Shown: positions 34,701 through 44,330, numbered from the stretch's first letter. The stretch is DNA of 64,000 bases from Myotis daubentonii (GCF_963259705.1 NC_081844.1:31822294-31886293); one strand, 5' to 3'. A program made the numbers and translations. The notes: generated from the letters alone by a model not told the origin.

Positions 34701-35059
34701 CCTCCACAGCCTTGCTCAAGTGCAGAGGGGCCTAGAACAGAGGGTGTGAGAAGCTGCAGGTTTCTGTCCTGCTATCAGGCTCTCACAGGTCCGCAGGCTC
34801 AAGGTTCCAAGTTCCCTGACAGACACAGACGGTGCTTTGGGCGTGGCTCCCATATCTGCTTCCTGCATCCCTGGGCCTATCTCCTTCCCCCAGAGCAGCA
34901 CTCCTGACCCTGTAGCTTTCCAGTGTCAACATAGGTGTGAACATTAGCCTGAGCCACACAACATGACGACATGGTGCACTTGCCAGCCAGGCAAAATTGG
35001 CTGCAGAGTCAGTTATCTGGGGTCAACTTTGGAACGCACAGGAAGACAATAAAATAATA

Positions 35060-35180
35060 ATCATCAGAATGGCAGCTTCATGAGGCCAGAGACAATGTTT
35101 CACTCTGTGTCCTCCAGGCCTGGGACAGTGCCTGCCACACAGTAGGTGCTCAATAAATATTTGTGACATGAATGACTGAA
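35060..35180 (+). mobile_element. L2 LINE 3' terminus
   Basis: GAATGGCAGCTTCATGAGGCCAGAGACAATG...CTCCAGGCCTGGGACAGTGCCTGCCACACAGTAGGTGCTCAATAAATATTTGTGACATGAATGA is the classic L2 3' end. Confidence 0.9.
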
Positions 35181-35254
35181 TGTCTTAAACCTGTAGTGGG
35201 CACATCAAAGTGACTTTGTTCCTAAGAATGGCATATTTAATCCGTTATTCATTT

Positions 35255-35690
35255 TAAAAAATTGGTTGATTGATTTGAGAGAGACAGGAAATGAGAGAGA
35301 CAGAGAGAAACATCAGTTCATTGTTTTACTTATTTATGAATGCAATGTGCCCTGACCGGGGATCGAACCCACAACCTTGGCGTATCTGGATGATGGTCTA
35401 ACTGAGCAATCAAGCTCCCTGGCCAGGGCTAATAAAAAAAATTTTTTTTGTTAATCCTCACCTGAGGATATATTTTCTATTGTTTTTTTGAGAGTGGAAG
35501 GGAGAGAGGGAGGGAGAGAGAGACATTAATGTGAGGCACATTAACTGGTTGCCTTCTGCATGTGCCCCAACTGGGGCTGGGGATCAAACTTGCAACCCGG
35601 GTATGTGCCCTTGACCAGGAATCGAATCTGAGACCCTTCAGTGCACTGGCCAATGCTCTAACCATTTAGCAACACTGGCCAGGGCCAATC
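35255..35690 (-). mobile_element. Two Ves-type SINEs, same orientation
   Basis: Units at about 35,255-35,430 and 35,445-35,690. The second has the (C)CTCACCTGAGGATATATTTTC tail also seen at 13.98 and 58.43 kb. Both end in tRNA-like heads on the minus strand (GGCCCTGGCCAGTGTTGCTAAATGGTT for the second). Confidence 0.85.
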
Positions 35691-35703
35691 CATTTTTTTT
35701 TTT

Positions 35704-35808
35704 CTGAACAGGCTTTATTACACACACAGGGATGGGCTCAGTCCTCCTTGGCTGCTGCTTGCTTCATGGCTGCAAGGACATCCCTCACGCTCTTGGCAGG
35801 ATGTGTGT
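35704..35808 (-). pseudogene. 3' end of an unidentified retrocopied mRNA
   Basis: On the minus strand a reading frame ends ...HPAKSVRDVLAAMKQAAKED followed by TGA (35,738-35,740), a 20-base UTR and AATAAAGCCTGTTCAG plus an A-run at 35,694-35,703. That is the structure of a processed mRNA end. Its 5' side is cut off by the SINE at about 35,818. I do not recognise the parent gene. Confidence 0.55.
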
Positions 35809-35814
35809 CCCCAC

Positions 35815-36925
35815 CCCCTTTTTTTTTTTTTTTAAATATTTTTATTGATTTCAAGAAGGAAGGGGCAGGGAGAGAGAGAAACATCAATGATAAGAGAGAA
35901 TTATCAATCGGCGGCCTCCTGCATGCCCCTTACTAGGGGTAGAGCCTGCAACCCGGGCATGTGCCCTGACTGGGAAGCGAACCATGGCCTCCTGGTTGAT
36001 AGGTAGACCTTAACCACTGAGCCATACCTGCTGGGCTCCACCCTTTTCTTTTCTTTTTTTTTTTTTTTTTTAATATATTTTATTGATTTTTTACAGAGAA
36101 GAAGGGAGAGGGATAGAAAGTCAGATCGATCAGCTGCCTCCTGCACGCCCCCCAGTGGGGACGTGCCTGCAACCAAGGTACATGCCCTGGACCGGAATCG
36201 AACCCGGGACCCTTGAGTCCGCAGGCCGACGCTCTATCCACTGAGCCAAACCGGTTCGGCCCCTTTTCTTTTTTAAAAATATATTTTTATTGATTTCAGA
36301 GAGGAAGGGAGAGGGAAAGAGAGATAGAAACATCAGTGATGAGAGAGAATCATCCATCAGCTGCCTCCTGCACGCCCCCTACTGGGGATTGAGCCGGCAA
36401 CCCGGGCATGTGCCCTTGACTGGAATTGAACCCAGGACCCTTCAGGGCACAGGCCCACGTGACGCTCTATCCACTGAGCCAAACCAACTAGGGTCAAAAA
36501 ATATTTTTATTGATTTCAGAGAGGAAGGAAGAGGGAGAGATAGAAACATCAATGATGAGAGAGAATCACTGATCGGCTGCCTCCTGCATGGCCCCTACTG
36601 GGGATGGAGCCCACAACCCGGGCACGTGCCTTGACTGAGAATTAAACCATGACCTCCTGGTTCATAGGTCAACGCTCAACCACTGAACAACACCAGCAAG
36701 GCTATTTTTTTTTTTAAATGTTTTAAAATTGATTTTTAAAGAGAGAGGAAGGGGGAGAAAGAGAGAAACATTGACGTGAGAGAGAAACGTTGATCAGCTG
36801 CCTCAAGCATGTCCCCTACCAGGGCTGGAGCCTACCACCCAGGCATGCGCCCTGACCGAAATGGAACTAGCAATCTTTTGGTGCATGGGATGATTCCCAA
36901 CCAACTGAGCCACACTGGCCAGAGC
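35815..36925 (-). mobile_element. Tandem pile-up of five Ves-type SINEs
   Basis: Five minus-strand SINEs follow each other: about 35,818-36,040, 36,055-36,262, 36,275-36,494, 36,498-36,704 and 36,712-36,927. Each ends with its tRNA-like head (for example GCCGAACCGGTTTGGCTCAGTGGATAGAG for the second) and the next begins in T-rich tail sequence. They belong to at least three sequence variants, so they are independent insertions and not one segmental tandem duplication. Confidence 0.85.
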
Positions 36926-36939
36926 TATTTAATCAGTCC

Positions 36940-37770
36940 CCCTATTGATGAATGATTCATTTATTCCTTCCTCAAATACTTACTCAGCACTGGCTATGTG
37001 CCAGGTATGTAACAGTTGCTGTGGTCCACTTAGTGATGTGCTGGAGCCGTGTGTACTGACTTCCCAAACTCGACATCAGGAATTAATGAGTGGACCACGG
37101 TGGGACTATTTCCACCAAAGGAACTGCCAACCACTACAAAACAGGGATCTATTATTTTCCAGCCAGACTGCATCAGATCAGACAAAAATCCCTGCTCTCA
37201 TGGTAATTACATTCTAGTGGGGAAGACAGATAGTAACCAAAATAATTAGAAAGTCATATAGTAAAATATAGAGGCCATGGGGGAACATCAAGCAGGGAAC
37301 GGGACAAAGGAATGCTGGGAATGAGGCTATGATTTGAATTAAAGCGTTCAGGGAAGGCGTCACTGAGGAGGTCACATTTGAGCCAAGGGGCAAACGTTTA
37401 GGCGAGGGAGGGAACAGAAGTATTTGGAGGGAAGACGGTTCAGGTGGAGTGAACAGCATGTGCAAAGGAAGCACAGCAGGAGGTTCCTGTGGCTGGGGCA
37501 GAGGGAGCAAGGGAGAAAGAAGGGGGAGGTGAGAGCAGAGAGTGGACAGGGGCAGGTAGTGCAGGGTCTTGTGGGCCTCTGAGGGGACTTAGGCTTATAC
37601 CCCAAAGGAGGTGGGAGCCCTAGAGGGCTGTGGACAGAGCAGAGACGAGACCTCACTTGGGTGCTCACAGGCGCCCTGTTGTGGCTGCTTCGGAAGGTAC
37701 AGACTGTAGGAGAAGAGGGTGGGGGTGGGGGTGGGGCAGGATCTAGGGTGGAGGGCACTTGCGCTGGTTC
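36940..37770 (-). mobile_element. L2-like LINE remnants
   Basis: TTCATTTATTCCTTCCTCAAATACTTACTCAGCACTGGCTATGTGCCAGG, CAAAAATCCCTGCTCTCATGGTAATTACATTCTAGTGGGGAAGACAG, then GGCGTCACTGAGGAGGTCACATTTGAGCCA...GAACAGCATGTGCAAAGGAAGCACAG and GGTCTTGTGGGCCTCTGAGG are old LINE2-type sequence. About 150 bp at 37,015-37,165 do not fit and are unexplained. Confidence 0.6.
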
Positions 37771-37904
37771 AGGCAAGTGATGATGGAGGACTGGACCTCA
37801 TGGAGGCAGAGGCCGGGCTGTTAGGATTTTTGCTCACCCCATCCCCTTTTCTTTGCTATTTCAAATAATGTTGCAACAAGTGCTTCATTTTCATTTTTTA
37901 AATT

Positions 37905-38171
37905 TAAAAATTTTTGAATTTGTAACATTTTAATACAGTTCAGATCTGTGTGTCTGGTCCATTTCAGCTCCTTCACTACCAAACCTGGGGGCAGGGACTG
38001 CTTCAGTTTCTCTGCCTTCTCTTTGTGTAGACCAAGATAGACAGGTATCTGCTGCATCAGGCTTCAAACGTCACATTATCCTTATTTTTCTTGATCTTGG
38101 CAGCTCTGTCCTCCGTGCGCCTGGCTGGCTGTGAGCAGGTAGTCCTTGATTTCCTCAGTTTTGCCAGGCAT
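37905..38171 (-). pseudogene. RPL38P: Processed RPL38 pseudogene
   Basis: Minus strand from ATG at 38,169-38,171 encodes MPGKTEEIKDYLLTA, the RPL38 start with two changes. After frame damage the C-terminal part reads KEKAEKLKQSLPPGL-VKELK (down to 37,962). The stop has become TGG (37,959-37,961). The 3' UTR (GAACTGTATTAAAATG...) runs into an A-rich tail near 37,890-37,920. Ribosomal protein L38 genes are a frequent source of retrocopies. Frameshifts in the middle exclude function as RPL38. Confidence 0.93.
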
Positions 38172-38599
38172 GGCGAGGAGGCATGCGGAGAGCCTGCGGC
38201 TGGCACCTCGGATCACCCCACTATCTCTGTGTACCGTCCAAGAGGCACTCGGAGCAAGAAGAGCCTTTTTACTTTTTAAGAAACACTGCTGTAGTGCTCG
38301 ACTTGTTAGCACATGTGCTAAAAATAAAAAGAACACTGCTCTCTTAAGTTCGTCAAAATGGATTTGTAGACTCAAAGGTTTTGCATTTAAAAGTTAAAAC
38401 ATTTCAAATGTTTAAGCTTGAGATGTTCAAACACTAAAAAAAGAAGTAGCCCTCCTTCCTCCCCCGCCAATTTTTCTAAAGGTTTATTATGAAAACTTTC
38501 AAATGCATAGGAAAGTTGAAAGAATTTTACAGTGAATTGTCATTTGCCCACAGTCCATTTTCTCCAATTGCCATTTTCTATATTTGCTCTATTATATAT

Positions 38600-39260
38600 C
38601 TATCCATAAATATGTCAAATTTTTTAATGCATCTCAACAGAAAAATCACACTTATTAGGATGACTATCAAAAATTGGAAAATGACAAGTGTTGGTGAGAA
38701 TGTGGACAAATTGGAACCTTTGTGCACTGTTGGTAGCTGCTGTGAAAGAGTTTGGCGGTTTCTCAAAAAGTTAAACATAGAGTTACCATATGACCCAATA
38801 GTTACACGCCTAGGTATTTGCATACCCATGTCCACCGAAGCATGATTCATAATAGCCAAAAGGCGGGAACAACCTGTGTCTATCCATAGATGAAGAGATA
38901 AACAAAATGTGCTCTATCCAGTACAATGGAATATTATTCAGCCTTGAAAAGGGAAGGGAATTCTGGCAAATGTTACCATGTGGATGAACCTTGTGGACAT
39001 TGTGCTCAGTGAAATAAGCCAGACACAAAAGGACAAATATTGCATGATTCCACTTTATGAGATCCCTAGGGGTGTCAAATTCACAGAAACAAAAAAAATA
39101 TAATAGAGGTTAATAGGTAATAGGGCCCGAGGCCACTGTGAATAATGCTGCTATGAACATGGGTATACAATTGTTAGGGTCCCTGCTTTCGTTTCTCTTG
39201 GGTGTAGACCTATGGTAACTCTATGTTAACTTTTTGAGGAACCACCATACTGGTTTGACA
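38600..39260 (+). mobile_element. L1M-type LINE-1 3' region
   Basis: ATTAGGATGACTATCAAAAATTGGAAAATGACAAGTGTTGGTGAGAATGTGGA, TTAAACATAGAGTTACCATATGACCC, CATGATTCATAATAGCCAAAAGG, AATGGAATATTATTCAGCCTTGAAAAGG and CAGTGAAATAAGCCAGACACAAAAGGACAAATATTGCATGATTCCAC are L1 ORF2 end and 3' UTR. Broken. Confidence 0.88.
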
Positions 39261-39868
39261 CAGTCACTTAAAAACTCTTTTCTCCTTGTGTGAACAGCAT
39301 CCTAGTGATAGCCTGTGGCAGCTTGGACCGATATGGGGTGATAAAGATGAGTGACTAGATTCAGACTCTATTTCAGAGGTAGAGTCAACAGGACTGTGGG
39401 TGGATGGGATGGGGAAGCTAATGGTGCTGTCTCCCCAGTACTCAAGTCAACATCCTTGTACTTGTACTTGACAGAATAAGACCCTTTCTCCTAAATTTCA
39501 TATCCAATCCACCTGCAAATCCTGTTTGCTCCACCTTCAAAATTAATCCAGAATCCCAGTGTCTGTTTTTTTCACACACGAGCCTGAATGACCCTCTTCT
39601 AAAAAAAAACCCTCACCCGAGGATATGCTTGAGAGAGAGGAAGGGGGAGAGAGACATGGATCGTCTGCCTCTGTACACACCCCTTTTTTGGTGTAGGGAG
39701 GATACTCCAACTAACCAAGCCACCTTGCGAGGGCCTGAACGATGCTCCTAACACCTGAGTCAGGGTATGTGTATCCCAGATTATGACAAGACCAGTGGCT
39801 TCTCAAGGGTAAAGCCTGCAGGTTGCCTTGTTCGCAGCACCCAGGGGTTAAATGAAATCTTCTATCTA

Positions 39869-40217
39869 TCCATACTAATAAAAGAGAAAAATGCAAATAG
39901 ACCATACCATCACGACACACACCAGCCAATCCGGAGTATGCAAATTAACCCAACAAAGATGGTGGGCTAATTTGCATACACAGGCCCTGAGCGGCCGGGG
40001 GCGGGGCAGGATGCTTGTGTCATCACCATGGCTAAAACACAGGTGTTCCGCACTGCCCCAGCCGCTCCAGGCCTCTGGGCAGCGTGGGAAGGCAGAAAGG
40101 CAGCTCTGAGCTGGAACAAAGGCAGAAAGACGGCTCCAGGCTGGAGCGAAGGCGGTGCCGGCAGCCAGGGGAAGGAAGGCTCATTCTTGCACAAATCTTC
40201 ATGCATCAGGCCTCTAG
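39869..40217 (+). mobile_element. Non-autonomous Helitron H4
   Basis: TCCATACTAATAAAAGAGAAAAATGCAAATAGACC at the start, CAAATCTTCATGCATCAGGCCTCTAG at the end, preceded by A. It is followed without any spacer by H5. Confidence 0.88.
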
Positions 40218-40494
40218 CCCTATCTAATAATAGACAAAGATGGTAATTGACCGTACCTTCGCTATGCCTCCCATCGGCCAATCAGCACAATATGCAAATT
40301 AGCCACCAACAAAGATGGTGGCTAATTTGCATACCGCAGGCAGGGCGGGACAGCACGAGCCACCATCTGGGCCCTGTGTGCCGCCTAAGCCCCGCCCCCA
40401 GCCGCGACCCCCGTGTGCCCCCTAAGTCCCACCCCCAGCCGCGACCCCTGTGTGCTGCCTAAGCCTCGCCGCCAGCCGGGACCCCATGGCGATC

Positions 40495-40745
40495 CGAGAG
40501 CAGGAAAGTGCCGCCCATAGGCAGCACCAGCAGGGCCTGTCCCCAGGTCGCCGTGGCGATCCAGCGATCGGTGAGCAGGAAAGTGCGGCCTGTAGGCAGC
40601 ACCCAGCAAGGCCTGCTCCTGGGTCACCGTGGCAATCCTAGAGTAGGAAAGTGCGGCCACAGGCAGCACCTAGGAGGGCCTGCCCCCGGGTCTCCGCGGC
40701 GATCCGGCGAGCTGTGAGCAGGAAAGCATGGCCTGCAGGCAGCAC
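40495..40745 (+). repeat. Imperfect tandem repeat, ~70-80 bp units, inside H5
   Basis: Repeated words: GATC(C)(G)(A)GAG(C)AGGAAAGTG(C)(G)GCC, GTAGGCAGCACC, AGCA(A/G)GGCCTG(C/T)(C)CC and GGTC(A/G)CCGTGGCGATC, about three full cycles. Confidence 0.75.
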
Positions 40746-40819
40746 CCCACCCTGGCCACAGCTCAAGGGAGAGTACAACACACAGTGGAGGCCAGGAGCC
40801 TGAGAGATCAACACAGAGG

Positions 40820-40868
40820 GGCGCCTGCTCCAAGCCTCCACGGTGTGGCTGGGGGCAGGCCCCCAGCA

Positions 40869-40903
<35 letters not shown>

Positions 40904-41026
40904 CCTGCTCTGAGCCTCCAATGTGGCTGGGGGCAGGCCCCCAGCAGACGCATACATACACACACACACACACACACACAGAGCCTGCTCTGAGCCTCCA
41001 ATGTGGCTGGGGGCAGGCCCCCAGCA

Positions 41027-41074
<48 letters not shown>

Positions 41075-41120
41075 GCCTGCTCTGAGCCTCCAATGTGGCT
41101 GGGGGCAGGCCCCCAGCAGA

Positions 41121-41166
<46 letters not shown>

Positions 41167-41212
41167 GCCTGCTCTGAGCCTCCAATGTGGCTGGGGGCAG
41201 GCCCCCAGCAGA

Positions 41213-41253
<41 letters not shown>

Positions 41254-41303
41254 CCTGCTCTGAGCCTCCAATGTGGCTGGGGGCAGGCCCCCAGCAGACA
41301 CAT

Positions 41304-41353
<50 letters not shown>

Positions 41354-41375
41354 CGCCTGCTCTGAGCCTCTGCTG
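40820..41375 (+). repeat. Minisatellite of ~80-100-bp units, each with a (CA)n block
   Basis: The unit is GCCTGCTCTGAGCCTCCAATGTGGCTGGGGGCAGGCCCCCAGCAGA followed by 15-25 CA dinucleotides. Six copies, with variant ACATACATACA interruptions in copies 2 and 6. The arms GGGGGCAGGCCCCC are themselves palindromic. The long threonine-histidine or cysteine-valine reading frames here are products of (CA)n. Confidence 0.95.
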
Positions 41376-41494
41376 CCAGACTGTGGCTGTCAGTAGGACA
41401 TCACTGAGTGCTCCCGGACTGTGAGAAGGGCAGGCTGGGTTGAGGGAACCCCAACCCCCCCAGTGCATGAATTTCGTGCACCGAGCTTCTAGTA

Positions 41495-41730
41495 CAGCTG
41501 TGGGCAAACTACGGCCTGTGGGCTGGATCCGGTCTGCGGGCCGGATCCGGCCCATTTGAAATGAATAAAACTAAAAAAAAAAAAAAAAGACCGTACCCTT
41601 TTATGTAATGATGTTTACTTTGAATTTATATTAGTTCACACAAACACTCCATCCATGCTTTTGTTCCGGCCCTCCGGTCCAGTTTAAGAACCCATTGTGG
41701 CCCTCGAGTCAAAAAGTTTGCCCACCCCTG
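41495..41730 (-). mobile_element. Non-autonomous hAT, family A copy 2, with perfect 8-bp TSD
   Basis: Same family as 18,053-18,266 in the other orientation: ends CAGCTGTGGGCAAACTACGG and AAAAAGTTTGCCCACCCCTG. TTCTAGTA is repeated exactly on both sides (41,487-41,494 and 41,731-41,738). The target includes the CTAG terminus of Helitron H5. Confidence 0.96.
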
Positions 41731-41736
41731 TTCTAG

Positions 41737-41968
41737 TATATACATAAAAGCCTAAGCAACCCTTACCACCCATTCAGTGGCTGGGTCGCTGTGACAAGCA
41801 CTGACCACCAGGGGGCAACACTAAGGGAGGAGCTGCCCCCTGGTGGTCAGTGCACCAACTTCCCGCGGCCAGCCAATCTCCCCCAGTCCCTCCCCACGGC
41901 CGGCCGCGTGATCGGGGGCCAGGCCGAGGGACCCCACCCATGCCCGAATTCGTGCAGCGGGCTTCTAG
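41737..41968 (+). mobile_element. Non-autonomous Helitron H6 next to the DOHH promoter
   Basis: Start TATATACATAAAAGCCTAAGCAACC (5' end consensus slightly changed), end ATGCCCGAATTCGTGCAGCGGGCTTCTAG. It carries a perfect 20-bp inverted repeat (41,798-41,817 and 41,834-41,853). It stops about 70 bp before the first promoter-type motifs of the DOHH CpG island. Confidence 0.85.
41798..41853. promoter_or_regulatory. Inverted pair of CTCF-like motifs in Helitron H6
   Basis: GCACTGACCACCAGGGGGCA and its exact reverse complement are separated by 16 bp. Each arm contains CCACCAGGGGGC (41,805-41,816 forward; 41,835-41,846 reverse), which matches the CTCF core. Binding is inferred, not shown. Confidence 0.6.
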
Positions 41969-41999
41969 TCTTTTAATAAATCCTTCAGTTCTCAGTCTC

Positions 42000-43640
42000 G
42001 GCCACGCCCTAGAGAGCTTTGATCCCGCTTCCGGGACGCTGCGCATGCTCCGTCGCTAACCCCTCTTCCCCCTCCCCCAGCCCCAGCCCCGGCTGAATCG
42101 GCACAAACCATTTTCAGTTGTGTCTGGTGAGGAGGCTCCAGAGACTGTCTTCCGGGGACAGGGTGGCGTTGCGCTCCGCCTTCCCTGAGGAATACGCTTA
42201 TGTGCTCCCTGGTGAGGAAGTGTGAGCCACGGCGCCGGTGCCCACTCGCGCCTCCGGGCGTCCTCTCCCGCGGAGCCTTGCGCGGCGCCCTCGCCTTTCC
42301 GGCGCGGCGGTGGTGCGGTCCGTCCGGTCACGTGGGCCACAAGATGGCGGCCCCCAGAGCAAGCTGCCAGCATTGCGGCCCGTGAGGCGGCCGCGGCGGC
42401 CTGCGGCGGTGAGGTCTGCGTTCCTGGAGCTCGTTCGGGCGATCGGCGGCGGGGAGCACGGTGCGGGGCCGACCTGGCGGGCGGGCGGGCGCGGGGAGGA
42501 CGCGTCATGGGGCGGGGGTCCCGGCTCTGGGACTCACTGGCTGGCGGTGCGAGGCACCTCCTCCGGTGGAGGCCGGCGAGCTCTTCCACCTGGTTCTGGG
42601 GACCCTGTCTCCGAGGGTCCCTTCGCTGGGGACCCAGCGCGTGTTGGGGGTCCCATGTCAGGCGACTCCCTTCTCGGGGTCCTGGGGGAACCGGTTCGTG
42701 GGGGACCCGCGTAGACAGACCTGGAGGCATCGGGTCCCTAGGAGTCTTCCGAGCGAAGGGGTCCGGCGCGCAGCCCCGCGGCATTCCGCTGCGGCGACCC
42801 CTCCGGAGGGGGAAGCCGAGTTCCCGGAAGTCATTTTGCTGGGAATTGCTGGTACAGAGCGGTCTCGGAGGGAAGGGGTTTCGGAGATCCAGGTCTCCTC
42901 TCCCTCCATCCCTTTCCCGTTCACCTTGTCTGTGTCTGAGGCCTTCCCAGGGTGAGCGGATTCCCGCAGCCCCACGCCCACACCTGGTCCCCTGCCCACC
43001 GAGAAGCAAATGGGCCTCGGGGTGAGCCGCGGCCCCGGCGGTGGGTGTCCCCTCCCTGTCCCGGGCGCAGAGGCGGTGCGGGCCCCTGGAAGCAGCACCG
43101 GCCCCGGCGGCTGTGCCTGCAGCTGGAGGAGCGGCTGCTGATGGGATGCCGTGCGGGAGGGGAGGGGAGGGGAGGAAAGGGGAGGGGGGCGGCGCCCGCG
43201 CGGGGCTGGGCGCTGGGAGCGTAACTTCATGCGCTGCGACTGCGAGGTCCCGGCCCCTTCGGCCCTTTGGCAGGTGACGGCAGGTGCGTCCGTGTGTACG
43301 TGGCTTCGGTGCGGGCCTGGCAGGCAGTGGATGTGCAGTTCACCCGACAGATACTCGCCCGGGCCCGTCGGGAGTCACTCACTCCTGGCGGCTGTGGGTT
43401 CTGACTGTCCCTCACGCAGGAGTCACTCCCTCTGATGGTCACCTGCGCGCCAGCAGCTGCACCGCCCTCGCCCTCGTGGAGCCTGGTGGAACCTGCTCTG
43501 CTGCTGCTGGGAGCAGCGGCCGCGGGGGTCAGGGGGCTGCCGCCGCCGCTTGTCACGTTTATTACGAGGCCTCCGGGTCCTCCTGGTCTGGAGGAGGAGA
43601 GGGTTCCCCTCCTTCCAGCCTCAGCCGTGTCGTTTCATCG
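42000..43640 (+). promoter_or_regulatory. DOHH: DOHH CpG-island promoter and first exon region
   Basis: A large CpG island. Motifs: ETS-like CTTCCGGG at 42,028-42,035, NRF1-like TGCGCATGC at 42,040-42,048, E-box CACGTG at 42,329-42,334 and YY1-like AAGATGGCGGC at 42,341-42,351. A good donor (GGCG|GTGAGG) lies at 42,408-42,410, so a non-coding exon 1 of roughly 42,340-42,408 is likely. TSS and exon limits are estimated. Long ORFs on both strands here are explained by GC content. Confidence 0.7.
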
Positions 43641-43979
43641 TATTTCATCCATTCAACACAGTGTCTGGCTTAGAGCTCAACCGCCTGGGTTTCTAACTTT
43701 TCACATTGCTTCTAAGCAAGCCTTTAACTAAACTCCCTGTGCTTGCTTCCTCTCCTGTAACATGGCAACCATCGCAGCCCCTGCCTCACCGGTTATGGTG
43801 GGGCTTGCATGCGCTCCTGACTGCAAAGGGCGTAGAAGAGAGTTTGGCGCATGCACATGCTCTGTGGATGTCAGCTGCTGTGACTGCCGGGGTGGTTCTC
43901 ATTGAGGGCCCCCTGTGTGCTGGGGTGCAGCAGTGACTAGAGACGCAGAGTCTCCTCATCTAGCGAGGCGTCAGAAGGG

Positions 43980-44330
43980 CCACGGTCAGCTAAACCAGTA
44001 AACTCGCAGTACGGTAGCTACTAGTGGTAAGTGCTGCCAGGAAAGATAGAGCAGAACAAGGGGGAAGAAACGGGAGCAGCATGGGAGGTTGTGATCAGCG
44101 AGGCTTCTGAGGAGGTGACATTTGAGGCTCGGGAAGTGAGAGAGAGCGGGGCACTGCAGAAAGAGTTCCCGAGGGGCAGAACAGCTCGGGCAAAGGTCTT
44201 GGGGCAGGCGTTTGCCTGGTGTGTTGGAGGAACGCGAGGAGGCCTGTTTGGAATGCAGTGAATGAAGGGAAGGGAGGAAGTGAGGGTGGGAAGGGCACCT
44301 AGGGCCTTTGGGGACTCACAAGGAGCTTGG
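43980..44330 (-). mobile_element. L2-like LINE remnant in DOHH intron 1
   Basis: GAGGCTTCTGAGGAGGTGACATTTGAGGCTCGGGAAGTGAGAGAG, GGGGCAGAACAGCTCGGGCAAAGG and CAAGGAGCTTGGAGTAATAAGG resemble reversed L2 body sequence. Upstream, 43,640-43,930 contains MIR-like words. Confidence 0.55.

Larger units (their letters stand above)
40218..41492 (+). mobile_element. Non-autonomous Helitron H5 with an internal minisatellite
   Basis: Begins with a diverged 5' end (CCTATCTAATAATAGACAAAGATGGTAATTGACCG) and ends GTGCATGAATTTCGTGCACCGAGCTTCTAG. Inside are at least three imperfect repeats of GAGCAGGAAAGTGCGGCC-type units (40,495-40,740) and the (CA)n minisatellite. At about 1.27 kb it is the longest Helitron here but has no Rep/helicase coding region. 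Confidence 0.85.

Noticed and set aside
40820..41375. CRISPR-like spacing of repeats and variable blocks
   Set aside because: The 'spacers' are all (CA)n and the context is a mammalian Helitron; this is a minisatellite.
40624..41555. Long Cys-Val and Thr-His reading frames of up to 305 codons
   Set aside because: They are translations of (CA)n and (GT)n inside the minisatellite.
29676..41968. A search for an autonomous Helitron (Rep/helicase) or hAT transposase
   Set aside because: None of the six Helitrons or four hATs contains a coding region with HUH, helicase or hAT dimerisation motifs; all are non-autonomous.
42056..43025. Open frames of 267 codons (plus) and 317 codons (minus) in the DOHH CpG island
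   Set aside because: Both strands are open because GC-rich DNA lacks stops. No domains, arginine/proline/glycine-rich composition and no splice support.
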